A DNA stretch of 64,000 bases, from the NCBI GenBank assembly GCA_019137255.1, contig WPDH01000050.1, positions 124,001-188,000 of the forward strand, given 5' to 3'. A model generated the notes under the pieces. The model was given only the letters and a program-made list of their open reading frames with translations. It searched no databases and was not told the origin of the DNA. Positions 23,257 to 33,716 of the stretch are shown here, in pieces. Source of the stretch: Corinectria fuckeliana (lineage: Eukaryota > Ascomycota > Sordariomycetes > Hypocreales > Nectriaceae). Numbering within the stretch: position 1 is the stretch's first letter; each line of letters opens with the position of its first letter. Both the position numbers and the translations under genes were made by a program.

Positions 23257-24629
23257 GGAAGACGTTCGGTGGCTACGTATGCGTTGGGGGTGCTGGTCGT
23301 GTAAGCTCTGATTGTGTGTGCAATGGTTGTAAGTAATGATGCATGATGGAAGTCATGCACGTGAGGGCGCGGTGGTCAGTTTTGGGTAAGTTAGTAGCCT
23401 CAGGATGGTTGGTTGCCTGGGTACCAGGAAGGAAGGAACGCATCTGGGTTCCTGAGAATCTCATCAGCCTTGATGTGCGAGTTTCCATGTGTTGAAGGAG
23501 ACCTGGCAACTGTCCATCAAATCACCAAGGCCTCAAGTAGATAGATAGACCAACAACTGCATTTCAAATCCTGGACCCCAAAGCCCCATATGATGTCATA
23601 CTTGTCCAAGACACTGAAGAATCTAATCAGGCATGGTGCATCGCTGTGGGACTCGATTGCAGTAAGGGTCCAAGGGTACTGTCGACCCGTTTGGCGGTCT
23701 GGGCGGCAAGCAATTTCGGTGGTGGACTATTAAAAGCGGATGGCATCCACCGAAACTCGTCCACTGACTGACTGAGGAGCAATGGGCCGCTTGAGTCTTG
23801 ACGACGAAGGCAAGCTATTATTCTTTTATTTTGTTCTAAATCAGAGCCAGCAGACTTCTTGCTCATCTTTTCCTAAGTGCAGCTCAATGCGCAGCGAAGA
23901 GAAGACAGCTAATTACTGGGGCTTGTGAGGCAGTTTCCAGTGAGTACCACCACAGCACAGAGCAATCCAAGGAACGGCGAGCCTTTTAGCGTTTACAGGG
24001 ACTGACGTGTCAAAAGATGAGGAATGATGCAACCAGATGACAGCTACGGAGTATACATCCAAGATAATCGCTCACGGCCCCCCATCAAAAGTGCATGGAA
24101 ACGGTGAGCGTTTCGAGGCCCTCACGGTGAGTGTTTGAAGCTAAGGTGAGGGCGACAATGCACGTGACGGTAAAAATCCACAGTGGTCCAGGTGACCTCT
24201 GTTTTTTCCGTCCCCACCGAACGGCCCATTCCCAGTCGGGAAGCCTTGGATTGGATTCCACGCCCACGGCCTCGCCTTGCCAAAGGCCCAGCTTGAAGCG
24301 AGCCAGCAGTTTGCTTGACCGAAAGACCGAAGGACGGAGCGTCCGAACCATCTCGGAGCGATCCTGAGGCTATCCCGACGCGCCACGACACGATTGTACA
24401 CGACCACGACTCGCTCCCGCGCAACCGCCACCCACCCGCAGACGAGTCCCACCCTTGCTTGCATCCATCGTCAGTACCCTCACGACAGAAGCTCCAGGCT
24501 GCTTCTCCTCCCTCCGCTACCGCTCCTTTCTCCACCTACCTTACTTCTCGCCGTCCTCCCCCCTCCTCTCCCCCTCTCCATCCTCCCTCGTCCCATCCTC
24601 TCTCCCCCCATTGCGCCCGCCGAGACTCC
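23257..24629. other. Spacer and leader of the Myb/SANT-like gene
   Basis: No gene recognised. From about 24480 the plus strand becomes CT-rich, typical of a fungal core promoter or 5' leader. The long open frames overlapping it (for example 24315-24629 in frame with the gene) consist of low-complexity Pro/Ser and are probably untranslated. Confidence 0.45.
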
Positions 24630-25898
24630 ATGTCCGAAGACGACGGCGACGTCCTCGGCCCCGACGGCCAGGCCGCCGCCGCCCGTGTCGATCGCGATCG
24701 CCGAGCACCGCGCTTCAGCTGGACCCCCGCCTACGAAGCCACCTTCTTCCGCAGCCTCTGCGAGAGCGTCCAGCTCGGCCTGCGCGAGAACAGCAGCTTC
24801 AAGGCCGAGGCCTGGGAGCGCGCAGCCCAGGCCCTGCAGGAGAGCCACGGCGCCTATCCCACCAAGAGCCACCTGATCAACAAGAGCGACAATGCCAGGA
24901 AGCGCTTTCGCCTCTGGCGTGGCCTGCGCGAGGACGCCGAGTTTCTCTACAACCCCGTTACTCGCACCGTCACTGCCACCGAGGACGCTTGGACGTCGCA
25001 CATTGATGTGAGAAGCCGCCGTCGTCGACTGACCACCTACCCTTGAAAAATCACGTTGCTGACAACATCCTAGCGGGAACCCCTGTCCAGAGCCCTCCGA
25101 GGCCGACCGTACGACCACGAAGACTACATGGAGATCCTCTACCCCGATGTCATAGGCTCCGGCGGCGCTCCCAAGCGCATCATGAAGCCCCGGAGACGGA
25201 CTGATGGCCCCATCTCCGACGACTCGGACATGCCCGGCACCAGCGTCCTCAACCTACAGAACGAACCGCCCCCGTGCCCCTCTGGCCTCGAGAGCCCCAA
25301 CCAGCGATCCAGCTTGACCCAGCCTCGGCCGACTTCGACCTCGATCCCCCCTCGTGCCCCGACTGCCAGCTCCAGCGCCCTCACTCCCCCGGACGAGACT
25401 ATAACCCAGAACCGCAAGCGCCAGCTGCCAACGACGGGTACGCCGGCCTCGTTCGACTCGACCCCACCCGCCTCTGGTAGTGCCTTCACCCAGCAGCCCC
25501 CCGGTTCTCCTGAAAAGCGACGCCGAACCTCCTCGAACGATGGGTCGCGTGCCATGGCCACGGCTGTCACCCTCAACTCGTCCGTCCTCCCGTTAGCCAT
25601 CTCCAACAGGCCAAGCATCGACTCCCCTTCTCAGGTTTCAGCACAGGTCTCAGCCCATGCCCCGCTGCTCGAGGAGCTCATTGAGGCCGTCAGGTCACGA
25701 ACCTCTCTCCGGTGGCAGGAGGAGGCACTCGATGTCTTCTTCCGGGACTTTGCCAACGAGGACTTGGACCTGCAGGTCAAGGTTTCGGAGAGTGTGCTCG
25801 TCAACGAGAGCAAGGCCATGGTGTTCTGCAAGATGCCTGCTAGGATCCGACAGCATTGGGTACGGAAGTTTAGAGAACCACACCACAAAGCGCGGTAA
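24630..25898 (+). CDS. Myb/SANT-like DNA-binding domain protein
   Basis: Two exons, 24630-25007 and 25074-25898, with a 66 bp intron (GTGAGA donor, GCTGAC branch, TAG acceptor, phase 0), give about 400 residues. Residues 25-150 match the Myb/SANT-like domain (Myb_DNA-bind_3 type). The pattern is FSWTPAYEATFFRSL, then SSFKAEAWERAAQAL, then LINKSDNARKRFRLWRGLRE, then TATEDAWTSHID and YDHEDYMEILYPDV. This domain is shared with Myb-like proteins of PIF/Harbinger transposons and with host genes in plants and fungi. A basic patch (KRIMKPRRR) and a long Ser/Pro-rich region follow. The C terminus ends in a compact conserved-looking helical segment (DVFFRDFANEDLDLQVKVSE and WVRKFREPHHK). The ATG at 24630 is chosen because the frame upstream is low-complexity. 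A nuclear DNA-binding role is likely; targets are unknown. Confidence 0.8.
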
Positions 25899-26419
25899 GA
25901 GATGGATGTGAAAAGGTTGAAGAAACTTGTCCGAGGACCCAAGACATGAAGCGGGCAGACAATGCGGAGACGGGATAGAGAGGCGCACGCCAGAGATTCC
26001 CTGAAGAGAGGGATTCAAGACACGGAAGGCCTGAAGAGTTGGGCGCCAAAAGCGAGACAGACCATGACGGTCTGACAGATCAACGAAACCGAATGACTTA
26101 CAAAAACACTACAGGGCATCAACAGCGAAGGTAGACGTGTTAATGTCCACTCGGGGGGGAGGGGGAACGCAAGGGCGGTCTGGCGGGTTGGTTTGCGAAT
26201 CTATACTCCATGGTGAGATACCACATTACCAAGAGGCGGGGCGTTGGGATTTTTTTCGGCTTGTAACTGCATTTAGCGAGGACGAACTCAAAGGCTTGGG
26301 AAATATTATAGCGTGAAGGGTGCTGGCGATTGGGAAAGTCTTGACCCTTTGGTCTTTGTATTGATACGTACTTAATACATGTAATCTTCCACGTTGATCA
26401 AGGATGCTTGCTCTACTCT
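25899..26419. other. 3' flank of Myb/SANT-like gene
   Basis: No gene seen. Probably contains the 3' untranslated region of the upstream gene. A short G-run lies near 26153-26163. Confidence 0.4.
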
Positions 26420-26860
26420 TTAACTCTGTGAAACATGCTTTCCCAACTCGGTACAAAGGGTCACCTCTGAAATAGCGAGCAAAGAAGGTCCCTCGAATAT
26501 TCGTTCAGGGCAAGGAACTTGGTGTAGGCGGCAGAGCCCAATAGCTCCAGCCTGCGAGTCGAACGCCCGGAAGAACAGATCCAAAATCAGGACCTGGGTA
26601 GGCGTGTCGGAGACGCCGTCAAAGCTCTGGATGCTGAACCTAGTGCCGATAGAGAACAGCCAGGCCGTGACGAAGCCTGTCCCGACGGTGCCTGTGACGG
26701 CGATGGGGATGATGCGCTCAGGCTCGAATACCTCCAGATCCCCGTTTCGCTGCTTCACTATGTCACCATGTGCCCAATTCTCACCAAGAACGGCCCAGAA
26801 TAGTGAGTCCGGAAAGACAGGCTCGGTATGTATGTGCTTTGAGATATCATAGATAACAAT
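26420..26860 (-). CDS. Unrecognised reading frame, partial or relic
   Basis: An open minus-strand frame of about 146 codons runs from just after a TAA near 26860 to 26420. It reads as coherent protein (FPDSLFWAVLGENWAHGD, then FEPERIIPIAVTGTVGTG, then DTPTQVLILDLFFRAFDS), with hydrophobic and polar residues alternating in a protein-like way and no stop codon. There is no ATG at a sensible start, so it would be an internal or 3' exon. I do not recognise the family. No partner exon was identified upstream to about 27100. It could be the surviving end of a degraded gene. Confidence 0.3.
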   Translation of the reverse strand: MVIYDISKHIHTEPVFPDSLFWAVLGENWAHGDIVKQRNGDLEVFEPERIIPIAVTGTVGTGFVTAWLFSIGTRFSIQSFDGVSDTPTQVLILDLFFRAFDSQAGAIGLCRLHQVPCPERIFEGPSLLAISEVTLCTELGKHVSQS

Positions 26861-27503
26861 GGTCTCGTAGGATTACGCCGGCTGTTAACGTCAGCGGCGG
26901 CGGAAACCGGGCCAGGCAGCCGGCCGTCGGGACCGCGCCGGCCCCACTCTCCACCGACAGAACCAGAACAAGTCCAATGCCGCGCCTATCGCTTGAAGTA
27001 CCGCCGATAAGTAGACAACACATACAGTAGAGAAAAGTGTAGTATAATTCACATGAGACCACGGTAGTATCTGGCATGATTACGAGGCAACCATTCATTT
27101 TCTGAGGCTAGGAAGGGTTACTGCAACTCTCAGACGCTGAATGGCACATATTAGTGGTTGCCATTATAAAATCAGGCAGACTGACTACCCGGGGGGTTTG
27201 GTGTTTGATAGTGTTTGTTCTAACAATAACAACACATTAATGGAGTTTCTGCCTTGATTATACACCATTTGTATCCCCGGCTCGCTTGGTCTTCTGGTCT
27301 TGGTTGAGCCAGCATGGAAGAAGCTCGATCGTTGCTGGACTACTCCTCGCCTTTTGCACTGGTAGAAACGGACCACTATTCACCAATTTTCCGGGTTCTG
27401 TAATCTTTCCAGATGGAAGCTGATTTCCCCAGCCCCTTCAACACGTTAGTAGTCAGTTTTCGACAAAAATTCAGCTGTGCACCCAAAAGACTAAGGATCC
27501 TGG
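26861..27503. other. Spacer without recognisable gene
   Basis: No recognisable coding sequence on either strand; short frames only. Confidence 0.4.
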
Positions 27504-28138
27504 CTAGCATGGTAATGAAGCTGACAAGGATGAAGATTGCCGGGACCTCCTGCGCAACTGGTATGACGCGCACTGGAGGCCCTTTCGCAAGGGGCTTTGG
27601 TCGACGTGTGGCCAAAACTCGGCCGGGGGTCGGGTTTTGGCTGGCAGTGTCAAGTTCACGCCATCGAGCGAGACGAGAAGTTTGTCGGTGCCCCAAATAT
27701 TGGCAAAGTCGTCGATGATGCCGGACTCCCTGCACAATTCAAGTCAACTCAACTCCTTGCCGGCGGAGATGGGGTTTCTCCATGGCCCTTCATCTTACAA
27801 TCGAGCCTCCCAAAAGAACTTTTCGTGTGACACCGCGTACCCATGATACATGCCTCCTCTGCGGATCAACTTAGCACTGCACAATGAATATGCCGAGAAG
27901 CATGAGGCTAGACTTACTTGACATGAGCGGTGAGGTGCTCCGGACCCCACGTACTGCCATCAACAAAGCCACGAGGGAACGTCTCCAGCCAGTCGAAAAG
28001 CGAGTCGAGGTAGTATTTGGCCCGCTCCTGGGACACTGCTCCTGGGATCACAGCGAAGCCGTCTCTGACAAGAGCGTCTCGCCAACCGCCGCGCGCCTTG
28101 GAGACGTCGACCAGAGGCTCACTATCATAGCTTCCCAA
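27504..28138 (-). pseudogene. Phytanoyl-CoA dioxygenase-like protein, 3'-truncated
   Basis: Three minus-strand exons read in phase: 28138-27918, 27858-27799 and 27729 to about 27580, after which the frame runs to a stop at 27504 in unrelated sequence. The introns (59 bp GTAAGT and 69 bp GTAAGA) have good borders. The protein begins like fungal phytanoyl-CoA dioxygenase family members (WRDALVRDGFAVIPGAVSQE) and continues with GMYHGYAVSHEKFFWEARLE and IWGTDKLLVSLDGVN. It reaches the H-x-D iron-binding motif (WPHVDQSP) and then KGLQC. The rest of the double-stranded beta-helix, including the distal iron-binding histidine and the 2-oxoglutarate arginine, is missing. Such enzymes are Fe(II)/2-oxoglutarate hydroxylases. 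The gene is a fragment cut within the catalytic domain; no nonsense codon was seen in the retained part. Confidence 0.75.
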
Positions 28139-28740
28139 AGTGTTGGAGTAGGATAAAAATCGAATTTGCGCTAGTCATCTGCAGTTATCAAGGATATATG
28201 CGCTTGCACAGCTCTTCAGTGCGGCCGTTCTCGTAGTAGCAACCGGCTTTATCTCCATGGCCTCAATGTATTTATCGATGCCAACAACTCAATAAGCGGT
28301 TTCAAAACGCCGCCGTCCATCTGCCACTCGCTAGAGAGCTCGACCAAAACTCGCCCAAAATTGCAACCAGGCTGCCAGACCAATCCGAACTGTTGGAAAG
28401 GAAGCGGATATGGCCATTGCAGTAGCTTCTGCGTAGTCGGGCCGGCTTGGGCCAATAGACTCACACCACTGTGCCGGCGACCCTAGCAATCTCGGGCGAG
28501 TCTCGGGTGAGTTTTATATAGCGTCGTCTATAGCTTTTGTTATCTTTGCCAGTCATGGTTCCCTAACTAGGGTCTGCGGTAGACGCCGGTAGGGCATGGA
28601 GGACGCCATCATGGACATGTTTGTTTGGCTCTCCTATATATGACATCAATGCGGCTAGACTGTTGTCATGCTTCGGACTTTTTGCACGGCTCCAGTCGGC
28701 TTCATATTTGTTCTGCCCTTCTCAATCATCGCTTTATACG
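28139..28740. other. Spacer between PhyH-like and MFS fragments
   Basis: No gene recognised. It separates two 3'-truncated genes that point away from each other. The part near 28700-28740 may be the leader of the MFS fragment. Confidence 0.4.
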
Positions 28741-29150
28741 ATGACTTTCATAAAGAAGACCTCGACTCAGCCCTCGCAGCCGCTTGGCTTGCAGGAGGGA
28801 GATGTGGTGCCCTGGTGGCGTAATCGTGGGCTCCGCAAGCTCGTCTTCTGGCAGTCGTGGATACTCGTATCACAGATGACTGTCGGCTATGACGAAGTCA
28901 TTGTGGGAACCTTTCATGCTATGCAGCCGTGGCAAGATGGTATGTAATGTCGATACAGACCAAGGTTCTCTTAACTATGCAGGTAATTCTGATGTGCGCT
29001 GTCTCTACATAGCCATGGGCAACCCCAGTCCCGAAATCCTCGGCCTCATCACCGCAGTTGTCTTCATCGGAGGCTTTGTTGGCGCCCTTTTCGTGGCTCA
29101 TCCAGCGGATCGCTTCGGACGGCGCATCACCATACGCATTAGATCCACTG
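28741..29150 (+). pseudogene. MFS sugar-transporter-type N-terminal fragment
   Basis: Exon 1 starts at the ATG at 28741 and ends at 28939; a 73 bp intron (GTATGT donor, TAG acceptor at 29012) leads to exon 2. The joined protein begins with a polar N terminus, then the first helix region (FWQSWILVSQMTVGYDEVIV), then LGLITAVVFIGGFVGALFVA and the MFS signature DRFGRR between helices 2 and 3. Homology-like sequence stops there at about 29150; what follows is unrelated. A functional sugar-porter family member would have 12 helices and about 500 residues, so only about 100 residues remain. This is a truncated gene lying 5' of the D-serine dehydratase-like gene. Confidence 0.65.
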
Positions 29151-29634
29151 ATGACGAAGGCAGCAGACTTCTTCAACCTTCTACGGATTTCCTAGGAGCC
29201 CAGAAATTGATGTATTTAGACCCTCAATTCGTCCCTCTTTTAGCTAGGAAACCAAGAGCTTTTCACATCTCAATTCAACCCCCAGTTTGCAACACATTGC
29301 ATTGACTAGCAAAGCTCGAAGAAACCGAATCGGCTGCATGGCTACGGTGCAAGCCATCCATATGAAATGGTGAAATACTTATACCTTACGACATTACCTC
29401 ACCACAACTGGAGCAGTGATACAACTAAGGCTCCATAATGGATGCCCATTTTTGGATAACGGCGATTCCGGTCTCGGCCTCATCTTCTGAACTCCGCCGC
29501 GGTAAAAATAGGGCTCTTGCCACGGGCCACAGAGAGACCCGCAGAGCTAGGGACCCCTCATATTCGTTCATTCATTAATCATTAACATCTTGTCCATCTC
29601 ACACGACTTCATGGTCCTGTATTACACTACTACA
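29151..29634. other. Spacer and probable promoter of the next gene
   Basis: No gene seen between the truncated MFS fragment and the PLP-enzyme start codon. An alternative in-frame ATG for that gene lies at 29611. Confidence 0.4.
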
Positions 29635-30963
29635 ATGGACCACTCACTGGAAAACTACAGCTCTTACATCGGGAAACCGACATCCGAGCTCCTCACACCA
29701 TCCTTTGTCATCAACTTGCCCGTCCTAAAGCAGAACATTGAGAACCTTCATCGCGATGTAGAGAAGCTGGGCATCGCCTTCAGGCCTCATGTCAAGACGC
29801 TCAAGGTGAATCCTCTTGAATGTCTCTTCCATCTCGTATTGGGACGCTAACCACGCAGCGCAGACTCTCGAGGTCACAAGATTGATGCTCGCGGAAGGCA
29901 AATACAGGGGAATTGTTGCGTCAACCCTGGCCGAGATCCGCGGTGCCCTTCCTTTGGCCAAAGAGGGCATTTTGGATGAGGTGAGTGCCACATACCAGCA
30001 TCTCCGTGCAATTACAGTCACTAAACAGGACCTTTAGTGTCTCTATGGACTGCCCGTCTACCCAGGAATCCTGCCGAGGCTCACTCCGCTGCGAGAGTCG
30101 CTGCGCATACTCTTGATGGTCGACAACGAGCAGCAAATAGCTCATCTCGAAAAGGCCGGCGAGAAAGCGCCTTGGGACATCTTCATCAAGCTGGACGTTG
30201 GTTCGCATCGAGCCGGTGTCGCAACAAACAGCCCCGCCCTCCGTCGCTTAGTGGAGCGCGCCGAGGCCTCTTCGGCGGTGCGCATCTACGGATTCTACTG
30301 TCACGCCGGACACTCCTACAGCGGTCGCTCACGGAATGAAGCTGAGGATCTGCTTGGCGTAGAAATCTCCAGCGTTGTCGAAGCCTCCAAGTTGCTTCCA
30401 GCTGACCGTGAGATCGTCGTCTCCATTGGCTCAACACCCACTGCGCATGTGGCGCAGAATCTCAAGACGGCTGTGCCATCCAATATAAAGATAGAGCTGC
30501 ACGCAGGCAAGCTGATCATAGCCATTAATTGCCGAGACTCCGGGCTAAGACTTGAACAGGCAACTTCCCGTGCAACGACCTCCAGCAGGTGTCGACTGGG
30601 CTGGTGCCCGAAGCAGCCCAGGCCAGCTACGTGGCAACCGAGGTCTGCAGTGTCTACACAGACCGAAACGAAGCACTCGTCAACGCGGGAGTCATTTCAT
30701 TATCCCGAGAATCCAGCGCATACTCTGGCTTCGGCCGAGTGGTGGGACATCCCGCGTGGGGAGTCATTCGCATGTCTCAGGAACATGGCATCTTGGGGAC
30801 CGAGGAAAAGAGCCAGGCGGTGGATGATATTTTCAAGGTTGGCCAGAGGGTGAATTTGTTCTGCAATCACGCTTGCATAACAGCTGCCGCGTTTTTCGTC
30901 TACTACGTTGCGGATAAGGATAATATCATCAGAGATGCTTGGATTCCTTGGAAGGGTTGGTAG
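29635..30963 (+). CDS. D-serine dehydratase/D-threonine aldolase-like PLP enzyme
   Basis: Four exons: 29635-29805, 29864-29980, 30038-30506 and 30560-30963, giving 386 residues, normal for the family. Introns 1 and 2 are 58 and 57 bp GT-AG introns. Intron 3 (53 bp) has a GC donor (GCAAGC); no GT donor restores the frame ELHAG/NFPCNDLQQVSTGLV. The N terminus LLTPSFVINLPVLKQNIENL then FRPHVKTLK/TLE contains the PLP-binding lysine of the alanine-racemase-like fold III domain. IKLDVGSHRAGV and YGFYCHAGHSY follow. The C-terminal D-serine-dehydratase-like domain ends with CNHACITAA, which supplies the metal-binding His and Cys. Enzymes of this family split D-threonine or related D-3-hydroxy amino acids, or deaminate D-serine, using PLP and a metal. 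It sits amid broken amino-acid transport and RidA genes, suggesting D-amino-acid catabolism. Confidence 0.88.
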
Positions 30964-32342
30964 AGAACGATCGTACTGCCAGATACAAGTCTGCGCAGGT
31001 GAATCTATAAGTCGAGACTTCGCAGACCTGATTGCTTTTACTTCGTGATCAGTGATGCTGTGGGTGCTGTGACTGCTTGTGCCGAGAATCGGTATAGATG
31101 GTAATAGGCCACTAGAGCAACATACCAGTCAAGTTATCTTATTCTTGAGGCTTTAAGTTTCCCAGGCTGGTTAATCAAAGGGGCCTTAAGAAAATAAAGG
31201 TTATATAGTGAACTTCGGAGCAAAACCTGCCCCTGTCTCTGTCTCGAAACGAAAGCCAACTGACACCATCACCACTCTGATCGTCAAAGACAAAAAGGAG
31301 CAGACAGTCCCCTTGATTTGATATGCAACGCAATAAATGATACATTAAGCCTAATGTGTGCCTTATCCTATGAGCGCCATCAAAGGCTAAGGATAGGCAT
31401 TGGGTGTTGGATTCGCAAAGAAGGGTAGATGCGCAGTCGATGAAGCCACAATCAGCCTAAGAAACTCGAGGAGTCTAGGGAGATGCTGAGCAAGTTGACT
31501 GACTTTGAGAACAGGGTAAAGTCGAAAGAAAAGGCCAGGTTCATGCTCAAGAACAACTTACAGAATGGTGAGAATTGGAACCCTCTTCCAAGCCCCTCCT
31601 GATAATCCGTTGCTGGACTACGTATAGTTATCACGATTAATGACGCGGTCAAGAAGCGGCACACGAAATGATTCACAATAAAGCCTCAATCTGACACAAA
31701 GCCATAATTTAGGTCTTACTGCTTCTCCACGTGGCTACACTGTTTGAGGACAAGTGCAAAGCATTTTGTACTGGCGAGCCCAGGGTGTTTACTATCCTTC
31801 ATTCTCATTGGCAAGCTGCATCAATCAGACACGAGAACCGAGTTGACATCTGTGAATCAGCGGCCGGTCACTTCTAACCAGCTCTATAGTTAATCCAGTT
31901 ACAGGACACGGGCTGTTGCTGCCCGGATCTTCAGCTGACGAGAGAATAGCGTCCTTGAAGGCTGACAAACATCTTCCTGTGCCGAGAAAAGCAGGGCTGA
32001 TCCCTGGGCACACTGTGACCTTATCACCTGTCTCGCCTGCTGCCCTGTTTTCTGAGGCTGAGTCAACCTTGCCGCACCAACATCACCGCTACACCGCCAT
32101 AAAACAAGCTGCCTAGATAATGGACAAGCCTGAGGGCGAACCACGACCAACAAAGCAGCGTGGCAACCAATCCATTCGCATCTTAAAATACGATAGAAAT
32201 TGTTCAGGGGAAAAAAGACGAGAAAATATGCCTTTTGGTCTGAATCGTCCTAGATCCCTTCCATTCTTTTCGTCTTGGAGGACATGGTTTGACTCGAACC
32301 ACCAAGCATGAAGAGCTCTAGGAGGTCACAAACGGCCGCCCA
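30964..32342. other. Spacer without recognisable gene
   Basis: No gene recognised on either strand. Frames at 31899-32153 (minus) and 31916-32116 (plus) overlap each other and show no family motifs. Confidence 0.4.
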
Positions 32343-32623
32343 ATCCAGTTTGCTACGCCATCTTGCTTGACTTGGTCAACTTGGCTAAGAATTTGATTCA
32401 AGAGCAGCAGCACACCATAGACAATCCTAGTTGTATTGGGGCTGCCCACATACTTGCCTCAACCAAAGAGAGCTCAGCCATTGCTAAAGCGCTCCTTCGT
32501 GCTAGCGCTAATGTAACACTCAAAGACGGCTTAGGGGAAACACTAGTCTATACGCCATCATTTTGTGAACTGTGTAAGACTCTCATCACCAGACTTTATG
32601 GTACTCATATCTGCCTAAGTTAG
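32343..32623 (+). pseudogene. Ankyrin-repeat relic
   Basis: An open frame encodes about 90 residues in which GAAHILASTKESSAIAKALL and RASANVTLKDGLGETLVYT resemble two degraded ankyrin repeats (A-x-x-x-G-x-x-x-I/V-x-x-L-L-x-x-x-A-x-x-x-x-x-D-x-x-G-x-T). There is no convincing start and no continuation on either side. Probably a leftover of a larger ankyrin protein, a family abundant in the accessory regions of moulds. Confidence 0.35.
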
Positions 32624-33004
32624 CGCTATAGAGGTGCTCTAGACGATCGGATTTGCTGGGGTTTAGTTTAGCGTGAGGCACGTGGACCCATGTCTGTTTA
32701 AGGAAATGCCCTTTTTCTTGCCCGTTTGGGCACACTCCATAATTATTGATCTACTTACTACTTACTACAGAGTAGGCCTAGATACATAGACCTCAAAGGT
32801 ATACAGAGGTCTATTATTGGGATTTAAGAGCAGTCAAAACATTCTCAACTCCAGCTCCCACGAATTACCTCCTACAATCGACACAACGCGCGACTTACGC
32901 TGACTCCAGAATCGAGCCAAGCCAGTGAGTGATTCTCGCCCACTATGCTCTCTGCGCAGCGGGAAAAATTAAGAAAACATGTCATCTTTCTAGTTACGTC
33001 AACC
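32624..33004. other. AT-rich spacer upstream of RidA relic
   Basis: Contains short TACTTAC-type repeats at about 32752-32772. Presumably includes the former promoter of the RidA gene. Confidence 0.35.
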
Positions 33005-33406
33005 ATGTCAGGCTTGAAATACTTCAACTATGAAGGCGTCGGTGTCACGTCGAACAAACTAATCTCGTATTCACAGGCAGTCCGCGTCGGAAACATCATC
33101 AAATGCTCGGGCTAGGGAGGCTGGGATAGCCAGGGATCCATCGACGAAAAGGACCTCGAAGGGCAGATTGACCTTGCCTTCAAAAATGTCGAGAAGAACC
33201 TCAAGGATGCAGGCGCCAGAGGCTGGGAGGACGTTTGCTCAGTGAAGAGCTTCCACATCTCCCTGTCTAGTTCTTTCGAGTTGATGGTTGCGCCGTTCAA
33301 GAAGTGGATGCCCAACCATCAGCCGACTTGGACCTGTGTTGGAGTCACCGAGCTGGGGATCGCGGGAATGATTGTGGAGATTGAAGTCGAGGCCGTCATT
33401 TCTTGA
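33005..33406 (+). pseudogene. RidA/YjgF/Rid-family protein, one in-frame TAG
   Basis: An intronless frame of 133 codons runs from the ATG at 33005 to a TGA at 33404. It begins MSGLKYFNYEGVGVTSNKL and YSQAVRVGNIIKCSG, then a TAG at 33113-33115, then GGWDSQGSIDEKDLEGQIDL, AFKNVEKNLKDAGARGWEDV and VEIEVEAV at the end. This is the compact Rid fold at normal length. A Gln codon (CAG) at the TAG position would fit the family pattern C-x-G-Q-G-G. RidA proteins hydrolyse reactive enamine/imine intermediates released by PLP-dependent dehydratases. Its position 2 kb from a D-serine dehydratase-like gene therefore makes metabolic sense. The 3' part is otherwise well preserved, indicating recent inactivation. 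Confidence 0.75.
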
Positions 33407-33716
33407 CTTAATATATTCTACGTACTTTCCCAATAAAGGACTACTGCAGTAAGAGCATGTTTGTAGCAGAATTGGCCGAGCATTGGCTGCTCCAGATATA
33501 TCAGTGAAATCTTGAGCGACGAGAAGGAACATCAAGTCGGTGCCGTGCCGTGCCGTCCTACTTGAATACGATTCGTGGGGTTCATATCACATGTTGGTAA
33601 AATAGGACAAGTGAAACGATCCCTTCGAAGGTGCAACGTAATGTCGATAAACAAAACGACTTGGTCACAGCGATTCACATGTATTGCGTCCAAGACTCTT
33701 GGACATGGCTATCTAT

